Assembly: GCF_017751145.1 (NCBI RefSeq)
Contig: NZ_CP046640.1
Location: 1,964,137-2,028,136, forward strand
Direction of reading: 5' to 3'
DNA length: 64,000 bases
From: Iocasia fonsfrigidae
GTDB lineage: Bacteria > Bacillota > Halanaerobiia > Halanaerobiales > DTU029
This document shows positions 63,652 to 64,000 of this stretch, one piece after another. The translations under genes were made by a program, and so were the position numbers. The first letter of the stretch is position 1; each line of letters starts with the position of its first letter. The notes below the pieces were generated by a model that had not been told where the DNA came from, made no database searches, and saw only the letters and a program-made list of their open reading frames with translations.

Positions 63652-64000
63652 ATGCTGGAGATAGCAGATGTAATAAAAGATAGTATTGCTGACGAAATGG
63701 GGTTAGCTAAAGGAGACCTGATTTTAGAAATAAATGGAGAATATATTAATGATTATATTGCTTATCAATATATAACAGCCGATGAAAGATTGGATATATT
63801 AGTAAAAAAGCTGAATGGTGAATACTGGGAGTTAAATATTAATAGAACTCCCGGGGAGGAACTGGGAATAATACCTTCAGGGATAATCTATGATGATTTA
63901 AAACTATGTCAGAATAATTGTCTCTTTTGTTTTGTGAAACAGCAGCCCTCCAATATGCGAGAGTCATTGATGCTTAGAGATGATGACTATCGTTTTTCCT
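63652..64000 (+). CDS. DUF512 protein with PDZ and radical-SAM domains (partial)
   Basis: 116 codons before the right edge; ATG behind ACAGGAGG. An N-terminal PDZ-like segment (SIADEMGLAKGDLILEINGE) is followed by the cluster motif CQNNCLFCFVKQ of DUF512 proteins. They are radical-SAM-like enzymes of unknown substrate; in Firmicutes the gene often precedes der (engA), a GTPase for ribosome assembly, which should lie just beyond the window. Confidence 0.9.
   Translation, partial: MLEIADVIKDSIADEMGLAKGDLILEINGEYINDYIAYQYITADERLDILVKKLNGEYWELNINRTPGEELGIIPSGIIYDDLKLCQNNCLFCFVKQQPSNMRESLMLRDDDYRFS

Noticed and set aside
1-64000. tRNA genes, rRNA, CRISPR arrays and insertion sequences
   Set aside because: No cloverleaf-like segments with a T-arm, regularly spaced repeats, or transposase frames were found by eye. 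A tRNAscan or ISfinder search would settle this.

Overview
The window is low-GC, densely packed chromosome from a spore-forming anaerobe that keeps an outer membrane. Spore genes (YlbJ, SpoIIP, the YIEGIA cluster) and Firmicute housekeeping layouts (ylbK-ylbL, ylbN-rpmF-fapR-plsX-fab, an ispH-rpsA fusion) occur beside proteins that only make sense with a periplasm and outer membrane: a YcbB-type L,D-transpeptidase, a LolA-like periplasmic protein, a predicted beta-barrel, and a sugar-binding protein with no lipobox. Together with AdhE, Pta-AckA and the base composition this points to Halanaerobiales (Halocella/Halanaerobium/Iocasia-like); the placement is an inference.

Layout. 0-6.6 kb: ylbJ (minus strand, cut by the left edge), a secreted retropepsin-like protease with a PDZ domain, a DMT exporter, adhE. 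6.8-16.6 kb: an NtrC-type regulator and its membrane histidine kinase (broken by a one-base shift in an A-run), two tandem dyads and a -24/-12 promoter, then a sugar ABC transporter with a D-lyxose-isomerase-like protein, a PfkB kinase and a class II aldolase. I read this as one sigma-54 sensing and catabolic circuit. 16.6-24.1 kb: a TetR regulon in which the same 18-bp operator occurs four times and tetR occurs once intact and twice as remnants. It covers an Lnt-like enzyme and an MMPL/RND pump, LolA-like protein and beta-barrel that could span the envelope. 24.1-27 kb is decaying DNA (FtsX permease, NifX-like, DUF4386 and ECF sigma remnants) around an intact acetyltransferase.

27.2-28.2 kb: two overlapping half-size COG0701-type permeases. 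28.3-30.8 kb: nine very small, unrecognised minus-strand genes, several sharing modules, behind a candidate sigma-K promoter. This is the best candidate for an undescribed system, and I suggest a spore-layer or germinant-access role. 30.9-37.7 kb: an LsrG-like/Fe-ADH pair, the L,D-transpeptidase, a 204-bp nested-hairpin element, hemolysin III, DUF1015 and DUF362 proteins.

37.8-64 kb is core: ylbK, ylbL, tmcAL, pta, ackA, ylbN, rpmF, then fapR-plsX-fabH-fabK-fabD-fabG-acpP-fabF-rnc (FapR-controlled lipid synthesis), aroH-aroF-tyrA-aroA, cmk-plsC, an ispH-rpsA fusion (again shifted by one base in an A-run, with an apparent CTG start), DUF1614, spoIIP, YIEGIA and its partner, two DUF3189 genes, and the start of a DUF512 radical-SAM protein. 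No tRNA, rRNA, CRISPR array or insertion sequence was seen.
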